From the NCBI RefSeq assembly GCF_900100485.1, contig NZ_FNDH01000008.1, positions 44,163-108,162 of the forward strand: a stretch of DNA of 64,000 bases, given 5' to 3'. The stretch is from Nitrosomonas sp. Nm132. Lineage in GTDB: Bacteria; Pseudomonadota; Gammaproteobacteria; Burkholderiales; Nitrosomonadaceae. The notes beneath the pieces are model-generated. The model saw only the letters and a program-made list of their open reading frames with translations, had not been told where the DNA came from and searched no databases. Positions within the stretch are counted from its first letter, which is position 1. Each line of letters opens with the position of its first letter. The translations under genes were made by a program, and so were the position numbers. Below are positions 10,124 to 18,697 of the stretch, piece after piece.

Positions 10124-10298
10124 AAGTTTGTCTTTCTAATTGGGTTGGGAATGCGATCATCAAAACAACTATAATACAGCTAGCAATATTATAGAGTGTG
10201 TTTTGCCAGCCAAGACCAGAATAAATAAATGAAGTAAATGCAGCGCGAAATACATAAAAAGCCCCGAACCTAATATTTATTAAGCAAATTAAATTTTT
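10124..10298. promoter_or_regulatory. Divergent promoter region between glnS and lysS
   Basis: This gap between divergent starts contains a TATAAT on the plus strand (10170-10175) and a TATAAT on the minus strand (10193-10188), about 12 nt apart. Either could serve as a -10 element for lysS or glnS. No good -35 pairing was seen for either, so promoter assignment is tentative. No prfB precedes lysS here, unlike in many bacteria. Confidence 0.4.
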
Positions 10299-11813
10299 AT
10301 GACTCAAGAAACTCAATCTGCTATTTCCCAAGACGAAAACCATATCATTGCAGAACGGCGTACTAAGCTGACCGAGCTACGCAAAATCCGTAATGCTTTT
10401 CCCAACGACTTTCGTCGCGATAGCCTGGCTTCAGAATTACACCATCACTATAACTCGTTTACCAAAGAAGTGTTGGAGACAGAACAGGTTGTCGTAAAGG
10501 TTGCGGGACGTATGATGTTCAAGCGCATCATGGGTAAAGCAAGCTTTGCCACCATTCAGGATATGAGTGGGCGCATCCAGCTTTATGTATCCAATGACCA
10601 TACCGGTCAAGCTGTTCATGAAGCTTTCAAGCATTATGATCTGGGCGATATTTTGGGTGCTGAGGGTATTTTATTCAAAACCAAAACTGGCGAGTTGTCC
10701 GTGCGAGTGAGCCATTTGCAGTTACTGACGAAATCCTTGCGGCCGCTTCCGGAAAAATTTCATGGCTTAGCTGATCAAGAGCAGAAATACCGCCAGCGTT
10801 ATCTCGATTTAATTACCAATGAAGAGGCCCGCAGGGTTTTTTCCATACGTTCCAAGGTGATTCAGGCTATTCGCGAGTTTTTTGTGGCGAGGAATTATCT
10901 CGAAGTAGAAACGCCCATGATGCATACAATTCCGGGTGGCGCAACGGCGCGACCTTTCGCTACGCATCATAACGCACTGGATATGGCGCTCTACTTGCGC
11001 ATCGCACCTGAACTCTACTTGAAACGATTGGTGGTCGGAGGAATGGAGAAAGTTTTTGAAATTAATAGGAATTTCAGGAATGAGGGGATTTCTACCCGGC
11101 ACAATCCTGAATTTACCATGCTAGAATTTTATGAAGCCTATCAGGATTATGCTTACCTGATGGATTTCACTGAAGCCATGCTACGAGAAGTCGCGGTAAA
11201 AGTGCTGGGAACGACCCAAATCACCTACCAGGAGCGTCAGATCGATTTATCACAATCGTTTGCAAGAATGACTATTATGCAGGCTATTCAAAGGCATTAC
11301 CCAGAATATACGACTGCACAGCTTAATGATCGCAATTTTCTGATGAGTAAACTGCAGGAACTGAATATTGCGTATAACGCAGGGGATGGGATAGGTGGAT
11401 TGCAGCTTTCCCTATTTGATGAAACGACTGAGCATCTATTATTCCAACCAACTTTCATTATTGATTATCCGGCAGAAGTATCACCTTTAGCGCGTCGGAA
11501 TGATCATAATCCAGAAATCACAGATCGTTTTGAGCTTTATATCGCCGGACGTGAAATTGCAAATGGTTTCTCAGAATTGAATGATCCAGAAGATCAGGCT
11601 GCGCGTTTTCTGGAGCAGGCTAAAGCTAAGGAAGCGGGCGATGCAGAGGCCATGCATTATGATGCTGATTACATTCGTGCACTGGAATATGGCCTACCTC
11701 CAACAGCAGGAGAGGGGATTGGTATCGATAGGTTGATCATGTTACTTACAGATAGTCCCAGTATTCGTGATGTCATCCTGTTTCCTCAATTACGGCAAGA
11801 GCAGGAAGAGTGA
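10299..11813 (+). CDS. lysS: Lysine--tRNA ligase, class II
   Basis: A 504-aa class II lysyl-tRNA synthetase. The N-terminal OB-fold anticodon-binding domain (about residues 65-150: [28 protein letters not shown]) is followed by the catalytic domain. Motif 1 lies near [15 protein letters not shown], motif 2 is [20 protein letters not shown], and motif 3 is [14 protein letters not shown]. Normal length with no gaps. It is the last conserved gene before the insertion-sequence scar that begins near 11.9 kb. Confidence 0.98.
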   Translation: MTQETQSAISQDENHIIAERRTKLTELRKIRNAFPNDFRRDSLASELHHHYNSFTKEVLETEQVVVKVAGRMMFKRIMGKASFATIQDMSGRIQLYVSNDHTGQAVHEAFKHYDLGDILGAEGILFKTKTGELSVRVSHLQLLTKSLRPLPEKFHGLADQEQKYRQRYLDLITNEEARRVFSIRSKVIQAIREFFVARNYLEVETPMMHTIPGGATARPFATHHNALDMALYLRIAPELYLKRLVVGGMEKVFEINRNFRNEGISTRHNPEFTMLEFYEAYQDYAYLMDFTEAMLREVAVKVLGTTQITYQERQIDLSQSFARMTIMQAIQRHYPEYTTAQLNDRNFLMSKLQELNIAYNAGDGIGGLQLSLFDETTEHLLFQPTFIIDYPAEVSPLARRNDHNPEITDRFELYIAGREIANGFSELNDPEDQAARFLEQAKAKEAGDAEAMHYDADYIRALEYGLPPTAGEGIGIDRLIMLLTDSPSIRDVILFPQLRQEQEE

Positions 11814-11958
11814 GTGTTATGTTCTTCTCAGGGTAACAGATGCAACAAGGAGACTTTGTCCAAGTTTTGCATATAGGAGGCTAGTACTCAGTCATTCTTG
11901 AAATGTCGGCTAAAGCTCCCCATACTCTCGAGCTTCAACGTAGAATGGAAGTGGGCCA

Positions 11959-12330
11959 ATGGCAAAGAAATACATGGTGAGGCTAACCGAAGAAGAACAA
12001 GCTTATTTAGAAAGTTTGGTGCACAAAGGAAAAGTGGCGGCGTACAAAAGGCTTCATGCCCAGATCTTGCTTAAGGCGGATGAGAACGCTTTAGGTGAAT
12101 CGTGGCAAGATAGCCAAATCAGCAAGGCTTTCGGCATTTCGACCCGGACGGTTGAACGCGTCAGAACGCGGCTAGTTGAAGAAGGCTTAGAGTCGGCCTT
12201 AGAGCGAGCGAAACCCAACCGTGTTCGAGGGCGGGTGATTGATGGCGAAATCGAAGCCCATTTAGTAGCGTTAGTCTGTAGCGATGCGCCGGAGGGCCAT
12301 AGCCGATGGACCTTGATGTGTCCAGTTTAG
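11959..12330 (+). pseudogene. IS630-family transposase, N-terminal fragment
   Basis: The 123-aa frame is the helix-turn-helix half of an IS630/Tc1-mariner-type transposase: YLESLVHKGKVAAYKRLHAQILLKAD, then QISKAFGISTRTVERVRTRLVEEGLESAL and the DAPEGHSRWTL that normally leads into the DDE domain. The sequence breaks at that point into a short unrelated tail and stop, so the whole catalytic domain is missing. The break coincides with an IS3-like terminal sequence at 12314-12343, suggesting a second insertion cut the gene. Confidence 0.85.
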
Positions 12331-12343
12331 TGTAGCCACATCA
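12314..12343 (-). mobile_element. Remnant IS3-like terminal inverted repeat
   Basis: Read on the minus strand this is TGATGTGGCTACACTAAACT followed by GGACACATCA. The outer 7 bp form an inverted pair (TGATGTG at 12314-12320 and CACATCA at 12337-12343). The AAACTGGACA core also occurs at the IS3-type end at 60863 (TGAAGTGATACC...AAAACTGGACA). No associated IS3 transposase lies here, so only the end survives. It truncates both the IS630 fragment and the small minus-strand frame at 12341-12469. Confidence 0.5.
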
Positions 12344-12469
12344 CGACACAATGGCTGCGGTAGCCTGGATACCCACCGGCAGGCGCTCCGCTTGTCCCGT
12401 CATAACCCTGCTGAAGTGGTTGCCTACCGGAGCATCGACCGCCAAGCACCAATCGTTGAATTGCGCCAT
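12341..12469 (-). pseudogene. Truncated start of an unidentified gene downstream of the restriction gene
   Basis: A 42-aa frame (MAQFNDWCLA...ATAAIVS) starting 12 nt after the restriction-endonuclease stop, with TGAGGA at good spacing before its ATG. Its stop codon is supplied by the first bases of the IS3-like end, so this is probably the 5' stub of a longer gene of the same operon cut by an insertion. The product is not recognised. It is GC-rich like the endonuclease gene and unlike the flanking chromosome. Confidence 0.5.
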
Positions 12470-12481
12470 GTCTGATCGTCC

Positions 12482-13399
12482 TCAGAATTTTTTCTCGACG
12501 CCGGAGATCGGGTGAACATAGATGAGCCCCTTGGTTTGCGCCGCCTTGACCTTCCGATCGATCATTTTTCGAAGACTCAAATGTCCCTCCCGGACAAGGA
12601 CCAGATCTTCTCCGTCGATAAAAAGAGTCTGGATTTCCTTGCCCATCACGAGGCTGCGGATGACCTCGGGGCTGAAGTCATTCACGGAAATGAACAAGCC
12701 GCGTCCGTACAGTTTTCCTGCGACCTTGCCGGCAAACTGGTACACGGGTTCATTACTCGCCGAACGTTCTTGCCACTTCGCTTCGATGAGATAGTGTTCT
12801 CCCTCGAACTTGACTGCGCCATCGATCTGTTCCCCGTGAACCCGAAATGCTTCGGTGGCCTCCAGATTCGAGAGGCGCGAGAGTTCGGTCAGGATGCGCT
12901 CCAGTGCGTACCCGCGCTGTTGCCGCGAAGTCTTGTTGGCGAGCAGATCGAGGTACTCGGCACGTAGTTGATCCAGCGATGCCGTTGGTTGCTGGCGTGC
13001 GGTCTCTTGCGCGGCCCTGCGCTCACGATCTGCTTTGATCTTCGCGTCTCGAATTTCCTGTAGTTGGCGCAGATGCTCGAGATTTTTGTTGGCAGTGCCC
13101 CGGTCGAGCTTGCGCAGCTTGTCGAAATAGTACGGGTCAAAGTGCGACCAGTTCAGCAGCGACTGCAACATCGCGCGGAAAGGACCGAGGCCGTGGTCGG
13201 AGCGCGCTGCGAGTGCTGTGAACAGAGCATCGACAATTTCGGATCGCTTGAGCGCGTTCTCACCCTCAAGCTGAAGAGGCGCGATCTCTGTTTTGGTGCA
13301 TCCGTGCTTCTCGAAGAAGCCCACGATGTCCTTGCGAGGCCAAAAGAGCGAAAGGATGCAGTCCTTCATGCAGCCCTTGATGTCCGCGGGAAAACTCAT
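12482..13399 (-). CDS. Restriction endonuclease-like protein with PD-(D/E)XK nuclease domain
   Basis: A 305-aa protein with an unrecognised N-terminal domain (about 1-110, CMKDCILSLFWPRKDIVGFFEKHGC), a charged coiled-coil linker (about 110-140, RDAKIKADRERRAAQE), then a nuclease core. The core shows GYALERIL, followed by QIDGAVKFEGEHYLIEAKWQ, the D-x(n)-E-x-K signature of Mrr-type restriction enzymes (about residues 192-212). No methylase or ATPase partner is intact nearby. It is clearly more GC-rich than its neighbours, consistent with transfer. Start codon overlaps the stop of an upstream remnant (ATGA). A defence role is inferred from the fold only. Confidence 0.75.
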   Translation of the reverse strand: MSFPADIKGCMKDCILSLFWPRKDIVGFFEKHGCTKTEIAPLQLEGENALKRSEIVDALFTALAARSDHGLGPFRAMLQSLLNWSHFDPYYFDKLRKLDRGTANKNLEHLRQLQEIRDAKIKADRERRAAQETARQQPTASLDQLRAEYLDLLANKTSRQQRGYALERILTELSRLSNLEATEAFRVHGEQIDGAVKFEGEHYLIEAKWQERSASNEPVYQFAGKVAGKLYGRGLFISVNDFSPEVIRSLVMGKEIQTLFIDGEDLVLVREGHLSLRKMIDRKVKAAQTKGLIYVHPISGVEKKF

Positions 13400-13536
13400 G
13401 CGGTGCTCCCCCTCGCGAGCCGGGCAAGAAGTTGTTCAATCAAGTCACTGACCTGCCGCTGGCGTAACGCTCGCGCTTCGCCCTTCAAGTTTTTAGGTTT
13501 CAACTGAGGCGAAAGGTATCCTGACACATCGGGCAT
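13396..13536 (-). pseudogene. Short remnant frame translationally coupled to the restriction gene
   Basis: A 46-aa frame (MPDVSGYLSPQLKPK...RLARGSTA) whose TGA overlaps the endonuclease ATG in an ATGA junction. The open frame continues a few codons upstream of its ATG until it meets the end of the PhoX-like gene, so it is probably the 3' tail of a larger gene lost at the junction near 13.54 kb. The basic, helix-rich composition is not diagnostic; product not recognised. It could also be a genuine small coupled peptide. Confidence 0.45.
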
Positions 13537-13544
13537 CCGACCGA

Positions 13545-14717
13545 TTACTTCGCTATTATCTCAAAGATAATTCCATTTTCATGACGCCCGGTTTTTCCTC
13601 TTGGGGAACTGAAATACAAGCGTGATCCATCTGGACTGAAAGCCAGTCCTGCTATTTCGGAGCGGTCATGACCGACAAGCTGGAGCAAAGGTTTGATTGT
13701 TCCGTCGGATAGAATAACAATCTGCATATCTCCGTTATCCTCAGCGACAAGTAACTCGCCCGCAGTATTGGTAATAATATTGTCAACACCGGTCAGTATG
13801 GGCGAGGTATAGCGTGCTGCGTCGTAAATAATATCAAGGTGGTTATGATGGGTATCATACGCCCATACCTTGTCATCCCCTTTGGTTGTGAAGTATATGA
13901 TTCCCTGGTGATACCAGATTCCTTCACCGCCATTAAAATGACTGCTTTGCTTGACTTGTTTGCGTGTGACGATAGTTGCTGCATCCGGGTCAGGCAGGCG
14001 ATGCCAGCGTATTGTTTTCTGTTGATCACCTAGGATTTCTGCTACCTCAAGAAAGCCATCTTCCAGATCAGGGTGACCTGCTGCATTAAGTAAATTGGGG
14101 GTATAACGATACAGACAACCATCAGGCTCATCTTCGGTGAGGTAAAGTCGTTTGTTTTTTGTATCGACGGCCACGGCTTCATGTTTGAAACATCCGAGTG
14201 CTTTTCTGACTTGAGCTGGTTTTTTTCCAAAGGGATCGCACTCCCAGACACGACCCCGTTCGGTTTCTTCACACGACAACCATGTTTGCCAAGGAGTGGA
14301 GCCACCTGCGCAATTAAGATTAGTATTCTTCAGAATAGGATAGGTATCGATCAGTTCTCCTTTATGATCGAAGCGAAGCGCCCCCACCCCTCCAGCGTTA
14401 TTTTTCATTTCGCTATTGGATACATAAATCCAGCCATCTTCATCAGTAGCAAAGGTAGCACCGCCATCAGGTGCCGCGTGCCAAATATAACCAAACAGGT
14501 TTTGTCCTGAATAGGCAACGATTCGAGAGGTATAGCCTTTGGGCAGACGAACTCCGTTCATATCAGGTGCCTGAAGGGGGCCAATTGAGGTGAGGTTTGA
14601 CATGGCTGCTTTACTGGCGCTGAGAACTAGCAGATTATGCGACAGAGCAGCGCCTAACCCTATGCAGCCATATCGGAGTAGTCTACGACGCTGGAAATCG
14701 ACAGGGCTATTTTCCAT
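13545..14717 (-). CDS. PhoX/DUF839-family protein with Tat-type signal
   Basis: A 390-aa exported protein. The N-terminus FQRRRLLRYGCIGLGAALSHNLLVL is a twin-arginine-like signal. The remainder is a beta-propeller of the DUF839 (PhoX-like phosphatase) family: DEDGWIYVSNSEM, GGSTPWQTWLSCEET, FKHEAVAVDTKNKRLYLTEDEPDGCLYRY, HFNGGEGIWYH, and the final GLAFSPDGSRLYFSSPRG. Acidic metal-ligand positions (ETERG, EDEPDG) are present, so a phosphatase or phosphodiesterase activity is possible but unproven. It begins 12 nt after the pgl-like gene and looks like the last member of the sugar operon. Confidence 0.8.
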   Translation of the reverse strand: MENSPVDFQRRRLLRYGCIGLGAALSHNLLVLSASKAAMSNLTSIGPLQAPDMNGVRLPKGYTSRIVAYSGQNLFGYIWHAAPDGGATFATDEDGWIYVSNSEMKNNAGGVGALRFDHKGELIDTYPILKNTNLNCAGGSTPWQTWLSCEETERGRVWECDPFGKKPAQVRKALGCFKHEAVAVDTKNKRLYLTEDEPDGCLYRYTPNLLNAAGHPDLEDGFLEVAEILGDQQKTIRWHRLPDPDAATIVTRKQVKQSSHFNGGEGIWYHQGIIYFTTKGDDKVWAYDTHHNHLDIIYDAARYTSPILTGVDNIITNTAGELLVAEDNGDMQIVILSDGTIKPLLQLVGHDRSEIAGLAFSPDGSRLYFSSPRGKTGRHENGIIFEIIAK

Positions 14718-14729
14718 GAGAAATCCTGT

Positions 14730-15422
14730 TTAATCCATTTCAAAAATAGTGATGGGAGACTGACTCTGTTGCACAAGCTGAACAAATGGAATGGATGGAT
14801 CAGGATTTTTGATTAACTGATCAAGTAGCTGCCTTTTGGCTATACCGGTAACGACGAGGGCAATATGGCGGCTGCGGGCCAGCGCTTGCAGTGTCAGGCT
14901 GATGCGCAGGCTGGGCGCGATCGGTGGCTCGACCGCCTGGCATAAATACTGCGTAACTTGATTAGGTGCTGCGCCCGGGAACAAGGATGCAATATGCCCA
15001 TCTTCTCCCAACCCCAGTACCGTTAGACTGAACGGCCAAGGTAGTTGGGAAAGTCGTTCATGAACCGTAGCCAATGCCTGAGATGGGTGGGAATGCATTG
15101 TCTTCAATCCAATAAAGTGCGTTTTCTCCGCCATCTCTTTTAAAAAGCAGTTACGTACGAGCCGTTCATTGGAGGCATCTGCCTGGATTTCCACCCAACG
15201 TTCATCGCTCAATGTAATGTAGATATTTTCCCATGGTAATGTTTGGCGGCTTAGTGCTGGCAGGTAGTTACGCGGGGTTTGTCCACCCGGCACGACCAAG
15301 CTGGCTGTATTGTTTCGCATCAGCGCATTGCGCAGAATCGAAGCAGCAAAGTCAGCGAAAGCAGCAGCTAGAGCATGCATGCTTTCATAGGAGCGACGCT
15401 CAATCATGTCGTCAGCGAGCAT
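14730..15422 (-). CDS. pgl: 6-phosphogluconolactonase-like protein (DevB family)
   Basis: A 230-aa protein of the glucosamine-6-phosphate isomerase/6-phosphogluconolactonase superfamily. Visible motifs are LVVPGGQTPRNYLPAL, ITLSDERWVEIQADASNERLVRNCFL and TVLGLGEDGHIASLFPG. It would hydrolyse 6-phosphogluconolactone in the oxidative pentose pathway, but its place in a sugar-nucleotide operon leaves room for another sugar-phosphate substrate. The ATG at 15422 overlaps the HAD gene by 19 bp; an in-frame ATG at 15407 would give a neat 4-bp ATGA overlap and is equally plausible. Confidence 0.85.
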   Translation of the reverse strand: MLADDMIERRSYESMHALAAAFADFAASILRNALMRNNTASLVVPGGQTPRNYLPALSRQTLPWENIYITLSDERWVEIQADASNERLVRNCFLKEMAEKTHFIGLKTMHSHPSQALATVHERLSQLPWPFSLTVLGLGEDGHIASLFPGAAPNQVTQYLCQAVEPPIAPSLRISLTLQALARSRHIALVVTGIAKRQLLDQLIKNPDPSIPFVQLVQQSQSPITIFEMD

Positions 15423-16045
15423 AAATCAGGAACTATCTTGACATGCTCGGGAAAAGGATTCTCGTCACCTGGCCGGACGCGGCCTAGGAACGCGGTTCTG
15501 TTCAGGGTCGCGCCATGATAGTCAGCCATGGCATCGCCAATCATCAGGACTCGCTCGGGAATGAGCGCATAGCTCGCCAATATATCGGCAATCAATGTCT
15601 GTTTGGATAGCGGAGAGCCACGTACCTCAGTAAAGTAGGGCGACAGGCCACGGCGTTTAACGATTGTTCTCAGTTCATTTTCTGGTGTGCCAGAAGCGAC
15701 AAACAAAGGAATTCTTGCGGCTGCTTTTTGAAGCAACATTTCAGCGCCTGCTACAGCCTGGCTTGCGATGACGGCTTCAATGACAAGCTCAGAAAAACGC
15801 TGATCAAGCATGTGCTCTTCTGCTATTGTCAGGGGGGGCTTGCTCAACAAATGCTGCTGAAAATAACGGAACTTCTGGTAACGGGACATGCCTCCATTTT
15901 GTCGATGATAACGCACGACTTCCGCCACGATATGCTCACCATAGGAACGGTACAGTTCGGCAAAAGCCTGGGTCTTGATATCGCCGGATTCGACGATGAC
16001 TCCATCGAAATCAAAAATAATCGCTTGCCAATCTTTAGTATCCAT
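15404..16045 (-). CDS. HAD-superfamily hydrolase (phosphatase)
   Basis: A 213-aa haloacid dehalogenase-type phosphatase. Motif I is IIFDFDGVIVESGDIKTQAF with the nucleophile and acid aspartates DFD; motif II is VASGTP; the lysine is near SPLSKQTLI; motif IV is MIGDAMADYHGA. A helical cap (about residues 20-90) places it with the beta-phosphoglucomutase/phosphoglycolate-phosphatase type. In this operon it probably dephosphorylates a sugar-phosphate intermediate before CMP activation (inference). It starts 2 nt after the epimerase stop. Confidence 0.85.
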   Translation of the reverse strand: MDTKDWQAIIFDFDGVIVESGDIKTQAFAELYRSYGEHIVAEVVRYHRQNGGMSRYQKFRYFQQHLLSKPPLTIAEEHMLDQRFSELVIEAVIASQAVAGAEMLLQKAAARIPLFVASGTPENELRTIVKRRGLSPYFTEVRGSPLSKQTLIADILASYALIPERVLMIGDAMADYHGATLNRTAFLGRVRPGDENPFPEHVKIVPDLCSLTT

Positions 16046-16047
16046 AG

Positions 16048-16992
16048 TCAGGCTCTATTGTCAGAGGTGGAAGGTGTGGCGTCGTCATCTTCCTCTGCAT
16101 GATGGATGTACTGGTGAATTTCTCTCAGACAATCAAGTAACCCCTGACCCAGATCGACGTGCTCATTGAGCACCAGCTTGCGGCCGATGCGTGGCTGAAA
16201 TGCATAAGGAGTGATCTCATAATGGTGTATGGCGTTAGCATCCTCAAAATGCAATTCCACCGACCATGGCATAATTTCCGAGATCATGGTCATCACATCC
16301 CGAATACGCAGTTTTTCCTGGCCCGTCAGGATCAAATGCCGGTTGGCAAATTCTGGGGCCAGTACTTGCACGCTCATACGTGCGGCATCTTCGACGTGAA
16401 TGTATTCGCGGATGGCATTGCCGCTGCCATGGTAAGTAATAGTATGTTTTTGAATAGCTTCATGCAGCATTCGATAAATCCCATTACGCAGATCAGCGCG
16501 CCGACCATACAGTGAGCCGTAACGCAGAATGGTATATTCCAATCCATAACGCTCATGATAGGTTTCGGTGAAGCGTTCAGCAGCCTGTTTACTGGCTCGG
16601 TAAAATGAGCCAGACTCAGAATAAACATACACGCTGCTGGCAAAGATGAAGCGGCGTGCGCCAGCTAAACGTGCTGCTTCCAGCACATGCATGTTTCCTA
16701 ATACGTTAATGGTTGCCGTAGCCAGTGGCTTGTCATGGGCTTCGTCAATATCGGCGATGGCAGCAAAATTGTAGACAACCGAAGCACCTTGGGCCGCTTC
16801 GATGGCTTGGTTGATATCCATCATATCGCCAACGATCATTTCCTGATCAGGTCTTTGGTGAGGGGAGGGGGTGCGGTCAAACAGGCGAACCCGATAGCCT
16901 GCCTCCGATAGGGCATCGGCTACATGGCTACCCAGAAACCCACTGGCGCCAAATACGACCGCAATTTCATCCGATGCTGATTTATTTTTCAT
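16048..16992 (-). CDS. NAD-dependent epimerase/dehydratase
   Basis: A 314-aa extended short-chain dehydrogenase/reductase. The Rossmann motif AVVFGASGFLGSHVADAL (about residues 11-28) binds NAD(P). The catalytic Tyr-Lys pair is in FYRASKQAAE, preceded by SSVYVYS. LRYGSLYGRRADLRNGIYRM and HVEDAARMSVQVL are typical of nucleotide-sugar epimerases/dehydratases. The exact substrate cannot be told. It overlaps the upstream dehydrogenase gene by 11 bp in the same operon. Confidence 0.88.
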   Translation of the reverse strand: MKNKSASDEIAVVFGASGFLGSHVADALSEAGYRVRLFDRTPSPHQRPDQEMIVGDMMDINQAIEAAQGASVVYNFAAIADIDEAHDKPLATATINVLGNMHVLEAARLAGARRFIFASSVYVYSESGSFYRASKQAAERFTETYHERYGLEYTILRYGSLYGRRADLRNGIYRMLHEAIQKHTITYHGSGNAIREYIHVEDAARMSVQVLAPEFANRHLILTGQEKLRIRDVMTMISEIMPWSVELHFEDANAIHHYEITPYAFQPRIGRKLVLNEHVDLGQGLLDCLREIHQYIHHAEEDDDATPSTSDNRA

Positions 16993-17920
16993 CCATTAAA
17001 CCTATGTTGACTAATTCTCGTAATAAATTATCCGCTGCTTCGATTTCCATGCGGTGGCGGGATTCTTTGGCAAGTGAACCGATATGCGATGTTAACGTGA
17101 TATTGTCGCATTTGAGCAGCGGACCGTGATATGGTTCCTGTTCGAATACATCGAGTGCTGCACCGCCTAAATGCCCTGAGGCTAGCGCGTCATAAAGGGC
17201 TATTTCATCAACCAAGCCTCCACGCGCAGCATTGATAACAATAGCGCCGGTTTTCATACGTGAAAAAGCATTTTCATTCAATAAATGATGTGTATCAGCA
17301 GAATAAGGTAAGTGAAGGCTGATAATATCTGCTTCTGTTAACAGTTGTTCCAGGGGCATGAGAGTGACATCTTGCAGGGTTTGTTGCAAAAAGGGATCAT
17401 GTGCGATTACGGTTGCCTCAAAAGCCTGACATAGCCGTGCAACGCGTCGACCGATATGTCCCATGCCGATAATGCCCACTGATTGAGCGGCGAGCAAATG
17501 CCCTTGCATACGCGGCCATTCGCCACTGCGCAGCATTCGATCTGTTTGACTTATCTGCCTGAGGGTAGTCAGCATCAGTCCGAGTGTCAGTTCGGCTACT
17601 GCCTGGGCTGGCGCTTCAGGGGTATTAGAAACGGCAATGTTGTGTCGTTTGGCGGCGGCCAAATCAACACTATCCAGTCCAGTTCCGCAACGCGAGATGA
17701 CCTTGAGGCTGTGAGCAGATGCAAAAACACGTTCAGTAAGGGGTTCAATGCCTGCTAACAGGCCAACCGTATCTTCATTCAATAAGGCGATGATTTCTTC
17801 TTCACTGAGTTTTCGTTTGTGAGGATTGGTTATGACAGCTACCCCCGCTTTGATCATGCGCTGAATAAACGGATTGTTATGAATATCAAATGAAGAAGTG
17901 GAGATAACGACTTTACTCAT
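16982..17920 (-). CDS. D-isomer-specific 2-hydroxyacid dehydrogenase
   Basis: NAD-dependent dehydrogenase of the phosphoglycerate dehydrogenase type, about 312 aa. Substrate-domain motif RCGTGLDSVD, Rossmann motif GIIGMGHIGRRVARL, catalytic Arg in NAARGGLVDE, Glu in DVFEQEP and His in TSHIGS are all present. The ATG at 17920 (MSKVVIS) is chosen over a GTG 36 nt upstream because it forms an ATGA overlap with the aldolase stop. It would interconvert a 2-keto and a 2-hydroxy acid; the substrate is unknown, possibly related to the sugar made by this operon. Confidence 0.88.
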   Translation of the reverse strand: MSKVVISTSSFDIHNNPFIQRMIKAGVAVITNPHKRKLSEEEIIALLNEDTVGLLAGIEPLTERVFASAHSLKVISRCGTGLDSVDLAAAKRHNIAVSNTPEAPAQAVAELTLGLMLTTLRQISQTDRMLRSGEWPRMQGHLLAAQSVGIIGMGHIGRRVARLCQAFEATVIAHDPFLQQTLQDVTLMPLEQLLTEADIISLHLPYSADTHHLLNENAFSRMKTGAIVINAARGGLVDEIALYDALASGHLGGAALDVFEQEPYHGPLLKCDNITLTSHIGSLAKESRHRMEIEAADNLLRELVNIGLMDEK

Positions 17921-18678
17921 AGATGGGATTTTATGGTTTGCATATGATTGCGGCACAGCGTATCGAGAATGCGGATATCGAGGCTGTAACCCAGGAAATT
18001 GAAACCTGCGTTAATTCGGTGTTGCAGCGCAGACGGATCAGGCTCAATGACATGGATACCCCCGGGTTTGTGTAGGCGACGTCCCGCATCCAATATCTGC
18101 TCGATAGCATTTTGTACTTGCGGATGATCGAGTTCACCTGGCCGCCCCATTGATCCAGACAAGTCATAAGGGCCAATGATATAAGCATCAACCCCTGGAA
18201 CCGAAAGAATCGAATCGATCTGATGCACCGCATCTACATGCTCGATCATGACGATGATAACTGCATTATCTTTCAACCATTGCCGGTATTCGTGAAAGTG
18301 GGCGCCATAGCCTTGCGCACGTGCCAGTCCCACGCCACGTCTTCCTTCTGGAGGATAATAAACGGATTCTACTGCTGCCTGCGCATCTGCGGCGGATTTA
18401 ATCATGGGCACCATGATGCCCGTTGCGCCTGCATCCATCACGCGCTTAATTTGATCTGGATGATTGGAGGTGAGCCTGACAATTGCGGGACAGTGCAGTC
18501 CATCGAGCACCTGCATAATTATCTGTACTTCGCTCAATTCCAGAACACTATGCTCCATATCCAGTACCAACCAGTCAAAGCCGGCTGAAGCCATGATTTC
18601 GGCAATGGCGGGATGTCCGAGCGTAATCCATGAGCCTATAGTCAATTCCGAGCGTGCAAGCTTTGCTTTCAGTTGCAT
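17917..18678 (-). CDS. HpcH/HpaI-family aldolase
   Basis: A 253-aa class II metal-dependent pyruvate aldolase of the HpaI/2-dehydro-3-deoxyglucarate aldolase type. Motifs: GSWITLGHPAIAEIMASAGFDWLVLDMEH, the catalytic Arg region AIVRLTSN, GIMVPMIKSAADAQAAV, YPPEGRRGVG and IIGPYDLSGSMGRPG. Enzymes of this family join pyruvate to an aldehyde to make 2-keto-3-deoxy acids or run the reverse reaction. The ATG at 18678 is supported by AAGGA; the longer TTG-started frame is rejected. It lies between the cytidylyltransferase and the 2-hydroxyacid dehydrogenase. Confidence 0.88.
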   Translation of the reverse strand: MQLKAKLARSELTIGSWITLGHPAIAEIMASAGFDWLVLDMEHSVLELSEVQIIMQVLDGLHCPAIVRLTSNHPDQIKRVMDAGATGIMVPMIKSAADAQAAVESVYYPPEGRRGVGLARAQGYGAHFHEYRQWLKDNAVIIVMIEHVDAVHQIDSILSVPGVDAYIIGPYDLSGSMGRPGELDHPQVQNAIEQILDAGRRLHKPGGIHVIEPDPSALQHRINAGFNFLGYSLDIRILDTLCRNHMQTIKSHL

Positions 18679-18697
18679 GAAAAATCCTTGAAAATCG

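Noticed and set aside
11814..11958. Left inverted repeat of the IS630 remnant
   Set aside because: The element's right end is lost, so no matching repeat exists to define it.
13064..13507. 147-aa plus-strand frame opposite the restriction gene
   Set aside because: It is antisense to the PD-(D/E)XK gene and the 46-aa remnant, has no domain pattern and reflects the high GC of this segment.
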